Shown piece by piece: positions 8,899-17,295 of a stretch of DNA of 64,000 bases. Origin of the DNA: an uncultured Clostridia bacterium (GTDB taxonomy: Bacteria > Bacillota > Clostridia > UMGS1883). Every line of letters begins with the position of its first letter. Position 1 is the stretch's first letter. Both the position numbers and the translations under genes were made by a program. A model generated the notes under the pieces. That model saw only the letters and a program-made list of their open reading frames with translations. It made no database searches and was not told where the DNA came from. The stretch is from positions 104,858 to 168,857 of the forward strand of contig CAKSFM010000002.1 of the NCBI GenBank assembly GCA_934454525.1. The letters run 5' to 3'.

Positions 8899-10312
8899 AC
8901 GAATAATAACGGTTATGGTTTCCGTCTGCTCGCTCTTTCTTGTGACAGTCGTGTATCTTACATATTTCACGCTTTTTCAGGCAAAGGACATAATAAAGTC
9001 AAGCGCAAACCAGCGAATATGGGAAAAGGAAGAAAAGGTTCTCCGCGGCTCGATATATGACCGAAGCGGTGTGCTGCTTGCAGAAAGCAAGCAAACCGAA
9101 AAAGGGCAGAAACGAATATATCCGCACGGCTCGCTGTACGCACATTCAATCGGCTATAACAGCCGCACCTACGGCAAAACCAACATTGAGCTTAAATTCA
9201 ATGATTATCTTCTCCGGACGGAATCCGTTATTGATGTTCTGAAACGGGAATCGCACGATGAAAGTGCATTCAGCAACGGCGCCAAGCTTGAGCTTACGCT
9301 TGATCATGGAATGACCGAGCTTGCACAAAAACTTATGAACGGCTCGAACGGCAGTGTTGCGGCGCTTAATCCCGCAACGGGAGAGGTTTACTGTATGTAT
9401 TCAAATCCCACATTTGACCCCAATGAGAGCAGCCTCACGAAAAACTGGGATGATTTGAGTCAGGACAAGGATTCGCCCTTTCTGCCGCGCGTCACTCAGG
9501 GGTTATATGCCCCGGGGTCAACATTTAAGGTTATAACTGCAGCTGCCGGGATTGAAAGCGGATATGAAACTTTCACCATGCGCGACAGCGGCAAGATAAA
9601 AATCGGCGGCAGGGAATTTAAAAACGCCGGCGGAAGCAGCCACGGCAACATCGGAATGTCCGATGCAATCCGCGTTTCAAGCAATGTTTATTTTGCTTCT
9701 CTCTCGCAGAAAATCGGTTCGGAACGGCTTGGAAATTCTGTTGATTCATTTGGTGTTACAAAAAAAATCCCGTTTGATATTACCACAAAATTTGTTCCGC
9801 TTGATTTTTCGTCAATGAGCAGCGTTGACCTTGCTTCAACATCAATCGGTCAGGGCAAGCTCCTTGTCACTCCGCTGCACATGGCGCTCACCGCATGCGC
9901 AGTTGCAAACAACGGCGTTATTATGCAGCCGTATATGGTTAACAAGGCATATTTTGAGGATGGCGCAACCGTTTACACCGCAAAACAAAAGGTACTTTCT
10001 GAGGCAATGAGCGATGAAACGGCGGCAAAAATCGGCGAATATATGAAAGCCTGCGTTCGTTCCGGAACCGGAAAATCGGCAAATGTCCGCGGTATTACCG
10101 TTGCAGGAAAAACCGGAACGGCTGAAAATGAGCGCAAAGATAAAACCCATGCATGGTTTATCTGCTATGCACCGGCTGAAAATCCGCAGATTGCAATCTG
10201 CGTGATGAAAGAGTACAGCGGACGCGGCGGCGGATCTGCCTGCGCACCGGCGGCGGCAAAGCTTATCTCATATGCGCTTGAAAACGGCTTGATTTCTGCC
10301 GAAAACAATTAG
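8885..10312 (+). CDS. class B penicillin-binding protein (transpeptidase)
   Basis: 475-residue wall transpeptidase with a single N-terminal membrane anchor (residues about 7-29), a short pedestal domain containing RGSIYDRSGVLLAES, and a C-terminal penicillin-binding domain. All three active-site motifs are present: STFK (in PGSTFKVITA, near residue 212), SSN (RVSSNVYFAS, near 265) and KTG (AGKTGTAEN, near 410). It cross-links peptidoglycan and presumably forms the synthase pair with the SEDS protein upstream. The start has a GGGAGAGG site inside the upstream gene, so coupling is expected. The lean size without extra domains matches PbpA of actinobacterial fhaB clusters. Confidence 0.93.
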   Translation: MKSNKRIITVMVSVCSLFLVTVVYLTYFTLFQAKDIIKSSANQRIWEKEEKVLRGSIYDRSGVLLAESKQTEKGQKRIYPHGSLYAHSIGYNSRTYGKTNIELKFNDYLLRTESVIDVLKRESHDESAFSNGAKLELTLDHGMTELAQKLMNGSNGSVAALNPATGEVYCMYSNPTFDPNESSLTKNWDDLSQDKDSPFLPRVTQGLYAPGSTFKVITAAAGIESGYETFTMRDSGKIKIGGREFKNAGGSSHGNIGMSDAIRVSSNVYFASLSQKIGSERLGNSVDSFGVTKKIPFDITTKFVPLDFSSMSSVDLASTSIGQGKLLVTPLHMALTACAVANNGVIMQPYMVNKAYFEDGATVYTAKQKVLSEAMSDETAAKIGEYMKACVRSGTGKSANVRGITVAGKTGTAENERKDKTHAWFICYAPAENPQIAICVMKEYSGRGGGSACAPAAAKLISYALENGLISAENN

Positions 10313-10313
10313 C

Positions 10314-10620
10314 TTAAGATGTTAAAAAACTCCGGAACGCAAGAAAAGGAGAAAAAGCAGATATTACAGACCGTACAACTATTGTAATTCGCTTTTATTA
10401 AAGGTAGAAAAATCAAAAATTTGATTTTTCAAAGAATCACTTCTTTTCTTGCTATCAACAAACTTCGCCCTCGGCGTACCTATGTACGCCGTCGGGTAAC
10501 CCAAAGCTAACGCTTTGGCTCAGTTTGTTAATTCCAAAGCTTTTTTCCTATCCCCTTGAAATAGCCCCTTTTGGGTAAGGAAATGTAAAAAACTCCGGAA
10601 CGCAAAAAGGCAATCAAAAG
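10314..10620. repeat. dispersed structured repeat, first locus (one full, one partial copy)
   Basis: Between the transpeptidase and prfB. It opens with GATGTTAAAAAACTCCGGAA (10318) and closes with TTTCCTATCCCCTT near 10545-10558. Inside lie palindromes (AAATCAAAAATTTGATTTTT near 10413; GGCGTACCTATGTACGCC near 10472). A second CTCCGGAACGCAAAAAGGC head at about 10590 begins a partial copy. The same head recurs at 44330 and 52275. No open frame of note. Confidence 0.7.
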
Positions 10621-10640
10621 CCTGTAACCGCAAAACAACA

Positions 10641-10693
10641 GAGCATACTGATTAAATTCACATTCCGTAATTTAATCAGTATGCTCTTTATTT
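10641..10693. terminator. bidirectional terminator between the transpeptidase gene and prfB
   Basis: Perfect 18-bp stem GAGCATACTGATTAAATT (10641-10658) with its complement at 10669-10686. T-rich on the plus side, weaker on the minus side; it should end prfB and any read-through from the left. Confidence 0.85.
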
Positions 10694-11816
10694 ATTTCAA
10701 ATTAAGCTGACCAAGACTCGCTTTTTTAAGATAGTCGTTAATGAATCCGTCAAGATCGCCGTCCATAACCGCACCGATATTTCCGACTTCATAATTCGTT
10801 CTGTGATCCTTAACCATTGTATAGGGATGGAAAACATATGAACGAATCTGGCTGCCCCATGCAATTTCTTTCTGAACGCCCTTAATGTCCTCGATTTTCT
10901 CTTTCTGCTCCGCTTCTGCAAGCTCCATAAGCTTTGCCTTGAGCATTTTCATTGCAGTGTCCTTATTCTGAAACTGGCTTCTTTCATTCTGGCACGCAAC
11001 AACAACGCCTGTCGGAATATGAGTGATTCTGATTGCGGAACTTGTTTTGTTGACATGCTGTCCGCCCGCACCGCTCGAACGATAGGTATCTATGCGCAGG
11101 TCATCTGGATTAATATTAATTTCAATATCATCCTCTATATCGGGCATAACCTCCACCGAAGCAAATGAGGTATGCCGGCGGCCTGCCGCGTCAAACGGAG
11201 ATATTCTTACAAGGCGGTGCACACCCTTTTCACATTTTGCAAAGCCATAAGCATTAAGTCCCTCAATCAGAATTGTAACGCTTTTCAGACCGGCTTCATC
11301 GCCATCAAGGAAGTCAAGAGTCGAAACCTTGTATTCATGCCGTTCCGCCCACATCTGGTACATCCGGCACAGCATCTGGCACCAGTCCTGCGCCTCCGTT
11401 CCGCCTGCACCTGCATGAAGCGTGATAATCGCATTGTTTTTGTCATACGGACCTGACAGAAGAGTTTCAAGCTTCATCATTTCCATTTTTTCCGACAGTT
11501 TTTCATAACCTGTCTTGATTTCATCGAGAACGCTTTCGTCCTCCTCGGCGATTGCCAGTTCAACAAGCGTGGATAAATCCTCCCAATCAGAGCAAAGCGC
11601 TTCATAACGCTCAATTTTCTGATTGTTTTCCTTAATTTTCTGCAATACCTTTTGGCTGTTTCTAATGTCATTGTAAAAGTCGGGGGCAAGCGTTTTCTGT
11701 TCAAGCTCCTTAACCTCACCGCGCGCCGCTTCAACATTGAGCGCCAGTCCAAGCTCCTCAATCGGCTTTTTCATCGCCGCAAGCTCCGGGCGAATCTGCT
11801 CATATTCAACTATCAT
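10692..11816 (-). CDS. prfB: peptide chain release factor 2
   Basis: 374-residue class I release factor ending translation at UGA and UAA. It shows the SPF codon-recognition tripeptide (RISPFDAAG near residue 207), the universally conserved GGQ motif that triggers peptidyl-tRNA hydrolysis (SSGAGGQHVNKTSSA near 252) and the TSFASVEVMP segment. The gene reads straight through from its ATG: the in-frame UGA and programmed +1 shift found near codon 25 in many prfB genes are absent. It lies 23 bases downstream of secA on the same strand, a common Gram-positive pairing, and probably shares its transcript. Confidence 0.97.
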   Translation of the reverse strand: MIVEYEQIRPELAAMKKPIEELGLALNVEAARGEVKELEQKTLAPDFYNDIRNSQKVLQKIKENNQKIERYEALCSDWEDLSTLVELAIAEEDESVLDEIKTGYEKLSEKMEMMKLETLLSGPYDKNNAIITLHAGAGGTEAQDWCQMLCRMYQMWAERHEYKVSTLDFLDGDEAGLKSVTILIEGLNAYGFAKCEKGVHRLVRISPFDAAGRRHTSFASVEVMPDIEDDIEININPDDLRIDTYRSSGAGGQHVNKTSSAIRITHIPTGVVVACQNERSQFQNKDTAMKMLKAKLMELAEAEQKEKIEDIKGVQKEIAWGSQIRSYVFHPYTMVKDHRTNYEVGNIGAVMDGDLDGFINDYLKKASLGQLNLK

Positions 11817-11839
11817 TAATCAATCATTCCTTTTGAAGC

Positions 11840-14584
11840 TTACTGCTGATTGTTTTCTTCTTTCAGCATACAGCAATTTTTATACTTTTTGCCGCTTCCG
11901 CACGGACACGGGTCATTTCTGCCGATTTTTTGTTCTTTGCGCCTTTCGGGGCGTTTTGCTTCACTGTCATCCCCGTGCGACGCAACGGTCGGCGTTGCCA
12001 CCATCTTTCTTTCTATCTGTGCCTGCGGTTTAACATGGAACAGATAACGCACGGTATCCTCTCTGATTGCGGCAATCATTTCATCAAACATATCAGAGCC
12101 TGTCATCTTATATTCGATAACAGGGTCATGCTGACCGTAAGCGCGCAGATTGATTCCGTTCTTAAGCTGTTCCATATCATCAATATGATCCATCCAGCGC
12201 GAATCAACGGCGCGCAGCATAATCACGCGTTCAACCTCGCGCATATTTTCACCGAAAAGCTCCTCCTGCGCGGCATAGGCAGCTTCAACCTTTTCTTCAA
12301 GCTCCTCACGCACGGTATCGCGGTCAAGCTTGTTGTAATCGCGCGAATGGAAATCAAGCTCACCGCGCGTAAAGAACATCGATTCAAGATATTCCTCAAG
12401 TCCTGTCATATTCCAGTCATCGGGATACTCCGCAACAGCATAGCGGCGCATTGCGTCGTCAAGCACTTCATCAATCATTCCGTGAATCGACTCACGCAGA
12501 TCCTCACCGTCAAGCACTCTGCGGCGCTCAGCATAAATCACGTTACGCTGCTGATTCATAACATCGTCGTACTGGAGGACATATTTTCTGATACCGTAGT
12601 TTTTGCCCTCAACTTTTTTCTGTGAATTTTCGATAACGCTTGTAAGAAGTCCCTGTTCAATCGGTTCATCCTCGGGAATTTTCAGCGTTGTAACCATTTT
12701 TTCAATTCTTTCGCCGCCGAACAGCCGCATCAAATCATCATCAAGCGCGATGAAGAAGCGCGACTTTCCCGGGTCGCCCTGACGGCCGCTTCGTCCGCGG
12801 AGCTGATTATCGATTCGCCTTGATTCATGGCGCTCCGTTCCGATTATATACAAGCCGCCCGCTGCGCGAACCTCCTCCGCTTCGGCGGAGATTTCCGCCT
12901 TGTGCTTATCGTAAAGCTCAGTATATTTTGCGCGCGCTTCCAGGATTTCTTCATCATCCGTATCGGCATAACCGGTTGCCTCCGAAATGAGTCTGTCATC
13001 GTAACCGAGCTTTGCCATTTCTGTTTTTGCCATATATTCGGCATTACCGCCGAGAACGATATCAGTACCGCGGCCCGCCATGTTTGTGGCAATTGTAACA
13101 GCGCCTTTTTTACCTGCCTGTGCAACAATAAGCGCTTCCTTTTCGTGATGCTTCGCATTTAAAACCTGGTGGCGGATTCCGCGCGCCTTTAAAACATTGC
13201 TGAGTTCCTCACTCTTGTCAATCGTAATTGTTCCGACAAGTATCGGCTGCCCCGTCTGATGAGCGCGCTCAATTTCATCGGCAATCGCTTTTATCTTTCC
13301 GCGGTGGTTTTTAAACACCTGGTCATTTTCATCAATACGTGCAAGCGGTCTGTTCGTCGGGATTTCGATAACATCGAGCGAGTAAATTCCGCGGAATTCC
13401 TCCTCCTCCGTTTTCGCAGTACCAGTCATACCGCTGAGCTTTTTATACAGGCGGAAGTAGTTCTGAAATGTAATTGTTGCAAGCGTTTTGTTTTCGCGTT
13501 CAACCTTAACGTTTTCCTTTGCCTCTATCGCCTGGTGCAGTCCGTCACTGTATCGGCGGCCGATCATTATGCGCCCCGTAAACTCATCAACGATAAGAAC
13601 CTCACCGTCTTTAACCACATAGTTCACATCACGGTGCATGATTCCGTGCGCACGAATAGCCTGATTAATATGATGCGACAGCGTCATATTTTCAGGATCT
13701 GAAAGGTTTTCTATATTAAACGCAGCCTCGGCTTTTTTCACGCCGCGCTCCGTAAGTGTAACCGTTTTTGCCTTTTCGTCAACAACATAGTCGGCATCGT
13801 CAAACACATTTTCCTCTTTATCATCAAGCTCCTTGATTTTGACCGGAGTAAGCGTGCGAACAAAGCTGTCAACTATATTGTAAAGCTGCGTTGACTTGTC
13901 GCCGGCGCCGCTTATGATAAGCGGCGTCCTCGCTTCATCAATAAGAATCGAGTCAACCTCATCGACAATTGCAAACGCATGACCGCGCTGAACCATATTC
14001 TGCTTGTATATAACCATGTTGTCGCGCAGATAATCGAAGCCGAACTCATTATTTGTTCCGTAAGTAATGTCGGCATTGTATGCCGCCTGCTTTGCCGCAG
14101 GTTCCATCTGGCTTATGTTAAGTCCCACGGTAAGTCCGAGATAGCGGTAAAGCTTTCCCATCCACTCACTGTCACGGCGCGCAAGATAATCGTTAACCGT
14201 AACAATGTGAACCCCCTCACCGGTGAGCGCGTTAAGATATGCCGGCAGCGTTGCCACAAGCGTTTTACCCTCACCTGTTTTCATCTCGGCAATTCTGCCC
14301 TGATGAAGCACAATTCCGCCGATAATCTGAACGGGGAAATGGCGCATTTCAAGCACACGCCATGCCGCTTCACGCACGGTTGCAAATGCTTCCGGCAGAA
14401 TATCATCCGTTGTTTCTCCGTTTGCAAGGCGCGCCTTAAACTCGGCAGTTTTTCCTTTCAGCTCGCTCTCCGAGAGCTTTTTGTATTCTTCCTCATACGA
14501 AAGAACCTTATCCACTATCGGTTTTATTTTTTTTAATTCCCTTTGGGAATATGACCCGAAAATTTTTTCCAGTATATTTGCCAC
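11840..14584 (-). CDS. secA: preprotein translocase ATPase SecA
   Basis: 914-residue motor that pushes secretory proteins through SecYEG. Seen in order: Walker A region MKTGEGKTLVATLPAYLN near residue 100, DYLARRDSEWMG, Walker B-type IVDEVDSILIDEARTPL near 205, helicase motifs GRGTDIVLGGNAEY and RGRSGRQGDPG, and a C-terminal SEC-C zinc motif (NDPCPCGSGKKYKNCC). Its start is GTG at 14584, set by GGAGGG five to eight bases upstream. Length is slightly above the usual 830-900. It heads a transcript continuing into prfB. Confidence 0.98.
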   Translation of the reverse strand: MANILEKIFGSYSQRELKKIKPIVDKVLSYEEEYKKLSESELKGKTAEFKARLANGETTDDILPEAFATVREAAWRVLEMRHFPVQIIGGIVLHQGRIAEMKTGEGKTLVATLPAYLNALTGEGVHIVTVNDYLARRDSEWMGKLYRYLGLTVGLNISQMEPAAKQAAYNADITYGTNNEFGFDYLRDNMVIYKQNMVQRGHAFAIVDEVDSILIDEARTPLIISGAGDKSTQLYNIVDSFVRTLTPVKIKELDDKEENVFDDADYVVDEKAKTVTLTERGVKKAEAAFNIENLSDPENMTLSHHINQAIRAHGIMHRDVNYVVKDGEVLIVDEFTGRIMIGRRYSDGLHQAIEAKENVKVERENKTLATITFQNYFRLYKKLSGMTGTAKTEEEEFRGIYSLDVIEIPTNRPLARIDENDQVFKNHRGKIKAIADEIERAHQTGQPILVGTITIDKSEELSNVLKARGIRHQVLNAKHHEKEALIVAQAGKKGAVTIATNMAGRGTDIVLGGNAEYMAKTEMAKLGYDDRLISEATGYADTDDEEILEARAKYTELYDKHKAEISAEAEEVRAAGGLYIIGTERHESRRIDNQLRGRSGRQGDPGKSRFFIALDDDLMRLFGGERIEKMVTTLKIPEDEPIEQGLLTSVIENSQKKVEGKNYGIRKYVLQYDDVMNQQRNVIYAERRRVLDGEDLRESIHGMIDEVLDDAMRRYAVAEYPDDWNMTGLEEYLESMFFTRGELDFHSRDYNKLDRDTVREELEEKVEAAYAAQEELFGENMREVERVIMLRAVDSRWMDHIDDMEQLKNGINLRAYGQHDPVIEYKMTGSDMFDEMIAAIREDTVRYLFHVKPQAQIERKMVATPTVASHGDDSEAKRPERRKEQKIGRNDPCPCGSGKKYKNCCMLKEENNQQ

Positions 14585-14617
14585 TTTAATCCCTCCAATT
14601 AGGATATGCTAAAATTC

Positions 14618-14646
14618 ATTTTAACATTTACACATGTTTTTGTCAA
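14618..14646 (-). promoter_or_regulatory. sigma-A promoter for secA-prfB
   Basis: Minus strand TTGACA (14646-14641), 17-base spacer, TAAAAT (14623-14618), about 30 bases before the GTG start. Confidence 0.7.
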
Positions 14647-14662
14647 TGATTTTAGCCTTCTC

Positions 14663-15772
14663 TTAACCGTGATTTACAATAAATTTATATATTTTTTCCG
14701 CCGCGTTTCCGCTGAAACCGCGCTCAAGCTCACCGCGCATTAATCCGAGTGCGTCCGGATTATCCATGATAATCCGCACAAGCCGGCATATGTCAACGCT
14801 TTTTTCGCAGGTTTTTGCCATGTTGTTCTCCGTCCAGAACTTCATGTTGTGCGTTTCGCAGCCGGAAACTGCATGGATAAGCACCATCGGCAGCTTGTTT
14901 GCCGCAGCTTCTGTTGTGCTCAGTCCGCCCGGCTTGGTAAGAATAAGCTCGGCGGAATTCATGTAGTCCGGCATATTGCGTGTATACCCCACAACGCGCA
15001 CACTGCCCTCGCGTTCATGCACCGAAAGGCTCTTATAAAGCTTTCTGTTACTGCCGCAGATTACAACAAGATATTCATTCTCTTTTATAACCTCAGTTAA
15101 AGTTCTCGCAATCAGCTTCATCGGTCCGCAGCCCATGCTGCCGCACATAAGTATGATAACGCGCTTGTTTTCGGGCAGACTGAGCGCCCTTTTGCTCTCA
15201 GCCTTGGTTTTATCCGTCACAAATTTTCCGCTTACCGGAATTCCCGTTGCTTCTAACTGCTCCTCTTTAAATCCGTGCCGCATAAATTCGGGTTTAAGGC
15301 TTTCATGCGGAATGAAATAGCAGTCAAGCTTGCTTTCCGAAACACCCGGACTGCAAGTATAATCAGTCGCAACAAAGTACGATTTAACCTTAATCTTGTA
15401 TTTGCGCATTGCCTTGGTAAGCATCATCCCCGCAAAAGGATGTGTGCAGACCACCGTATCATAGTTATCCCCGATTATTCTTTTTGCAAGTTTTTTTGCA
15501 CCCTTTGCCATGATTTCATAAAGCATGGAACGGTTAATTTTGTCGGGCATTGTAAGCTCTGCCGCTTTGTATCCGATTCCGAAAAGCATAGGCGCTTTTT
15601 TGTACAGCCGAACATGCCACTTGCATATAAATGTTGACGCTTTAGGCGATAAAAACGCGAGTGCGTCTGCTATTTCACATACGACTCCGCTGCTGTCAAA
15701 CTGTTCTTTCACGGCGCGCGCGGCGGAGTTATGCCCCTCGCCCGTGTTGCATGATAAGATAAGTACCCGCAT
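14663..15772 (-). CDS. processive diacylglycerol glucosyltransferase / MGDG-synthase family
   Basis: 369-residue GT-B glycosyltransferase of family GT28 related to UgtP and plant MGDG synthase. The N-terminal acceptor domain begins MRVLILSCNTGEGHNSAA, a family hallmark. The C-terminal donor domain has ILMCGSMGCGPMK near residue 210 and the sugar-nucleotide-binding LTKPGGLSTTEAAA near 290. It would add hexose from UDP-sugar to membrane diacylglycerol, making glycolipid for the membrane or a lipoteichoic-acid anchor. It follows the CmpB-like membrane gene by 11 bases on the same strand, so the two are likely co-transcribed. Confidence 0.9.
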   Translation of the reverse strand: MRVLILSCNTGEGHNSAARAVKEQFDSSGVVCEIADALAFLSPKASTFICKWHVRLYKKAPMLFGIGYKAAELTMPDKINRSMLYEIMAKGAKKLAKRIIGDNYDTVVCTHPFAGMMLTKAMRKYKIKVKSYFVATDYTCSPGVSESKLDCYFIPHESLKPEFMRHGFKEEQLEATGIPVSGKFVTDKTKAESKRALSLPENKRVIILMCGSMGCGPMKLIARTLTEVIKENEYLVVICGSNRKLYKSLSVHEREGSVRVVGYTRNMPDYMNSAELILTKPGGLSTTEAAANKLPMVLIHAVSGCETHNMKFWTENNMAKTCEKSVDICRLVRIIMDNPDALGLMRGELERGFSGNAAEKIYKFIVNHG

Positions 15773-15783
15773 ATGAATCTCCT

Positions 15784-16536
15784 TTATATGTTTTTATCTT
15801 TCTTGGTAAGCTCCGAAAGCTTGCTGCGCTGCTTCTCAACGTATGAACGCAGATGCTCCGTTATCGGACGGGAAGTATGCAGCGCGAATATGAATCTGTA
15901 TTTTTCCTTTTTCTGCCGCATTTCCGTCTGAATATGTTCTTTAAATTCTTCATAACGCACAAGAACCCGGTTTTCATCGGCAAATTTCTTGATTTTAACA
16001 ACAATTCCGAATGAATAGAATACATCAATGACAAACACGCCGAAAAACATTCCGATAACAAACGAAAATGCAAGATTCCGCGAAAACCATTCCAGCGCGG
16101 ACATTATATGCCTGTGCACAAAGATATAATACACAGCGGCAAGAACGCCCCAGAAAAAAGAAAACAGGGGGCAGATAATTCCCTGAATATTAAACTTCCG
16201 ATTAGAGTAATCCCAAAGCTTAACGTGCATACCGCGCACGAAAATAACACCGGCAATGTATTCAATCAGCGTGAGAGCCGCCGCCATAATCAAAATTATT
16301 GCAATGCGCCTGAGCGCAAGTGAATCCGTATGAATAAACCGTTCACATTCGGCAAGAGAGTACAGAATACAAAGTCCGAAGCCGTAAAGCGGCAGGTACG
16401 GACCTGTCAGAAATCCCGGGTTTATCCACCTGTGCGACTTGTTTTCCGGCGAAAACCTCCTGTAGACAAGCTCAAGCGTCCAGCCGAGTGTGCAGCCGAT
16501 GAAAAAAAGAAATGCAAATACAAGAAAGCTGCCCAT
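15784..16536 (-). CDS. membrane protein of the putative ABC-transporter type IV family (PF06541)
   Basis: 250-residue protein with six probable membrane helices in its first 200 residues and a charged cytosolic tail (about 190-250, rich in Lys/Glu). The FFIGCTLGWTLELVYRRF start, WINPGFLTGPYLPLYGFG and EYIAGVIFVRGMHVKLWDYS are typical of the CmpB-like family common in Clostridia. The ABC label comes from family naming only; no ATPase gene is adjacent. A GAAAGGGG site precedes the ATG. The function is unknown, and the link to the glycolipid transferase downstream is by operon position. Confidence 0.82.
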   Translation of the reverse strand: MGSFLVFAFLFFIGCTLGWTLELVYRRFSPENKSHRWINPGFLTGPYLPLYGFGLCILYSLAECERFIHTDSLALRRIAIILIMAAALTLIEYIAGVIFVRGMHVKLWDYSNRKFNIQGIICPLFSFFWGVLAAVYYIFVHRHIMSALEWFSRNLAFSFVIGMFFGVFVIDVFYSFGIVVKIKKFADENRVLVRYEEFKEHIQTEMRQKKEKYRFIFALHTSRPITEHLRSYVEKQRSKLSELTKKDKNI

Positions 16537-16563
16537 TGCCTATCCCCTTTCTCTTTTTTGTAT

Positions 16564-16592
16564 ATTGTATCACAGGGGGAACAATAAATCAA
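16564..16592 (-). promoter_or_regulatory. promoter for the membrane protein/glycosyltransferase pair
   Basis: Minus strand TTGATT (16592-16587), 17 bases, TACAAT (16569-16564), about 28 bases before the ATG at 16536. Divergent from the ECF sigma promoter. Confidence 0.65.
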
Positions 16593-16635
16593 TAAAAATT
16601 TGTCTGTCCGCCGCAGTACCGCACATAAAAAAAGC

Positions 16636-16664
16636 TTGACAATCCACCCTCCGCAGAGTTTAAT
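16636..16664 (+). promoter_or_regulatory. promoter for the ECF sigma operon
   Basis: TTGACA (16636-16641), 17 bases, TTTAAT (16659-16664), with a TATAAT a few bases further on (16666-16671). About 100 bases of leader precede the sigma start. It looks like a housekeeping promoter rather than an ECF autoregulated one. Confidence 0.6.
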
Positions 16665-16767
16665 GTATAATAGAGATTATTGTTGATTTTCTCTCAAATC
16701 GAAAAATTCAAATTTTTTTGAACCTTTGCGCATTTTGCGTCTATAACAAAGTGAAGGAGGAATCCGG

Positions 16768-17295
16768 ATGAACAAATCCGATATCGGGCGCCTCGCCGAA
16801 GAGCACGGCAAATATATTTACGGTTTTTGCCTTCGGCTGACGAACGATACATATAATGCCGAGGAGCTTTATCAGGATACCTTTCTCAAAGCGCTCGAAA
16901 AAGCGTCCTCAATCGATGAAAATAACAATCCGCGCGCATACCTCGCGGCGATTGCCCTTTCGCTGTGGAAAAGCAGCAAGCGCAAATTCGCAAGAAGAGC
17001 AGGCATTGCGCCGACCGATAATATTGACAATCATTATGATATTGCGTCCGATGTGTCGGCGGACGGCGATTTGCTGAAAAAGGAGCTTTGTGCCTATGTC
17101 AGCCGCGCCGTTTCCGAGCTTGATGAAAAGCTCCGCCTGCCCGTGCTTTTGTTCTACACGGCGGAAATGTCGGTTGCTGACATCGCCGCCGCAATAAAAT
17201 GCCCCGAGGGAACGGTCAAAAGCCGCCTGCACAGCGCAAGGACGGAAATAAAAAAGAAAATGGAGGTGTATGAAAATGGACGACAAAATGCTTGA
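16768..17295 (+). CDS. ECF-type RNA polymerase sigma factor
   Basis: 175-residue sigma-70 family member with only regions 2 and 4. Region 2 has YGFCLRLTNDTYNAEELYQDTFLKAL (residues about 13-38); region 4 has LPVLLFYTAEMSVADIAAAI followed by CPEGTVKSRLHSARTEIKKK (about 130-170), the helix-turn-helix that reads the -35 element. A GGAGGA site at 16756-16761 sets the start. The 3' end overlaps the next gene, whose product has one membrane helix, the usual sigma/anti-sigma arrangement. The inducing signal and regulon are not visible. Confidence 0.93.
   Translation: MNKSDIGRLAEEHGKYIYGFCLRLTNDTYNAEELYQDTFLKALEKASSIDENNNPRAYLAAIALSLWKSSKRKFARRAGIAPTDNIDNHYDIASDVSADGDLLKKELCAYVSRAVSELDEKLRLPVLLFYTAEMSVADIAAAIKCPEGTVKSRLHSARTEIKKKMEVYENGRQNA

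Noticed and set aside
11930..12625. 231-codon plus-strand open frame opposite secA
   Set aside because: It lies antisense within the well-supported secA gene, has no family features and no ribosome site.
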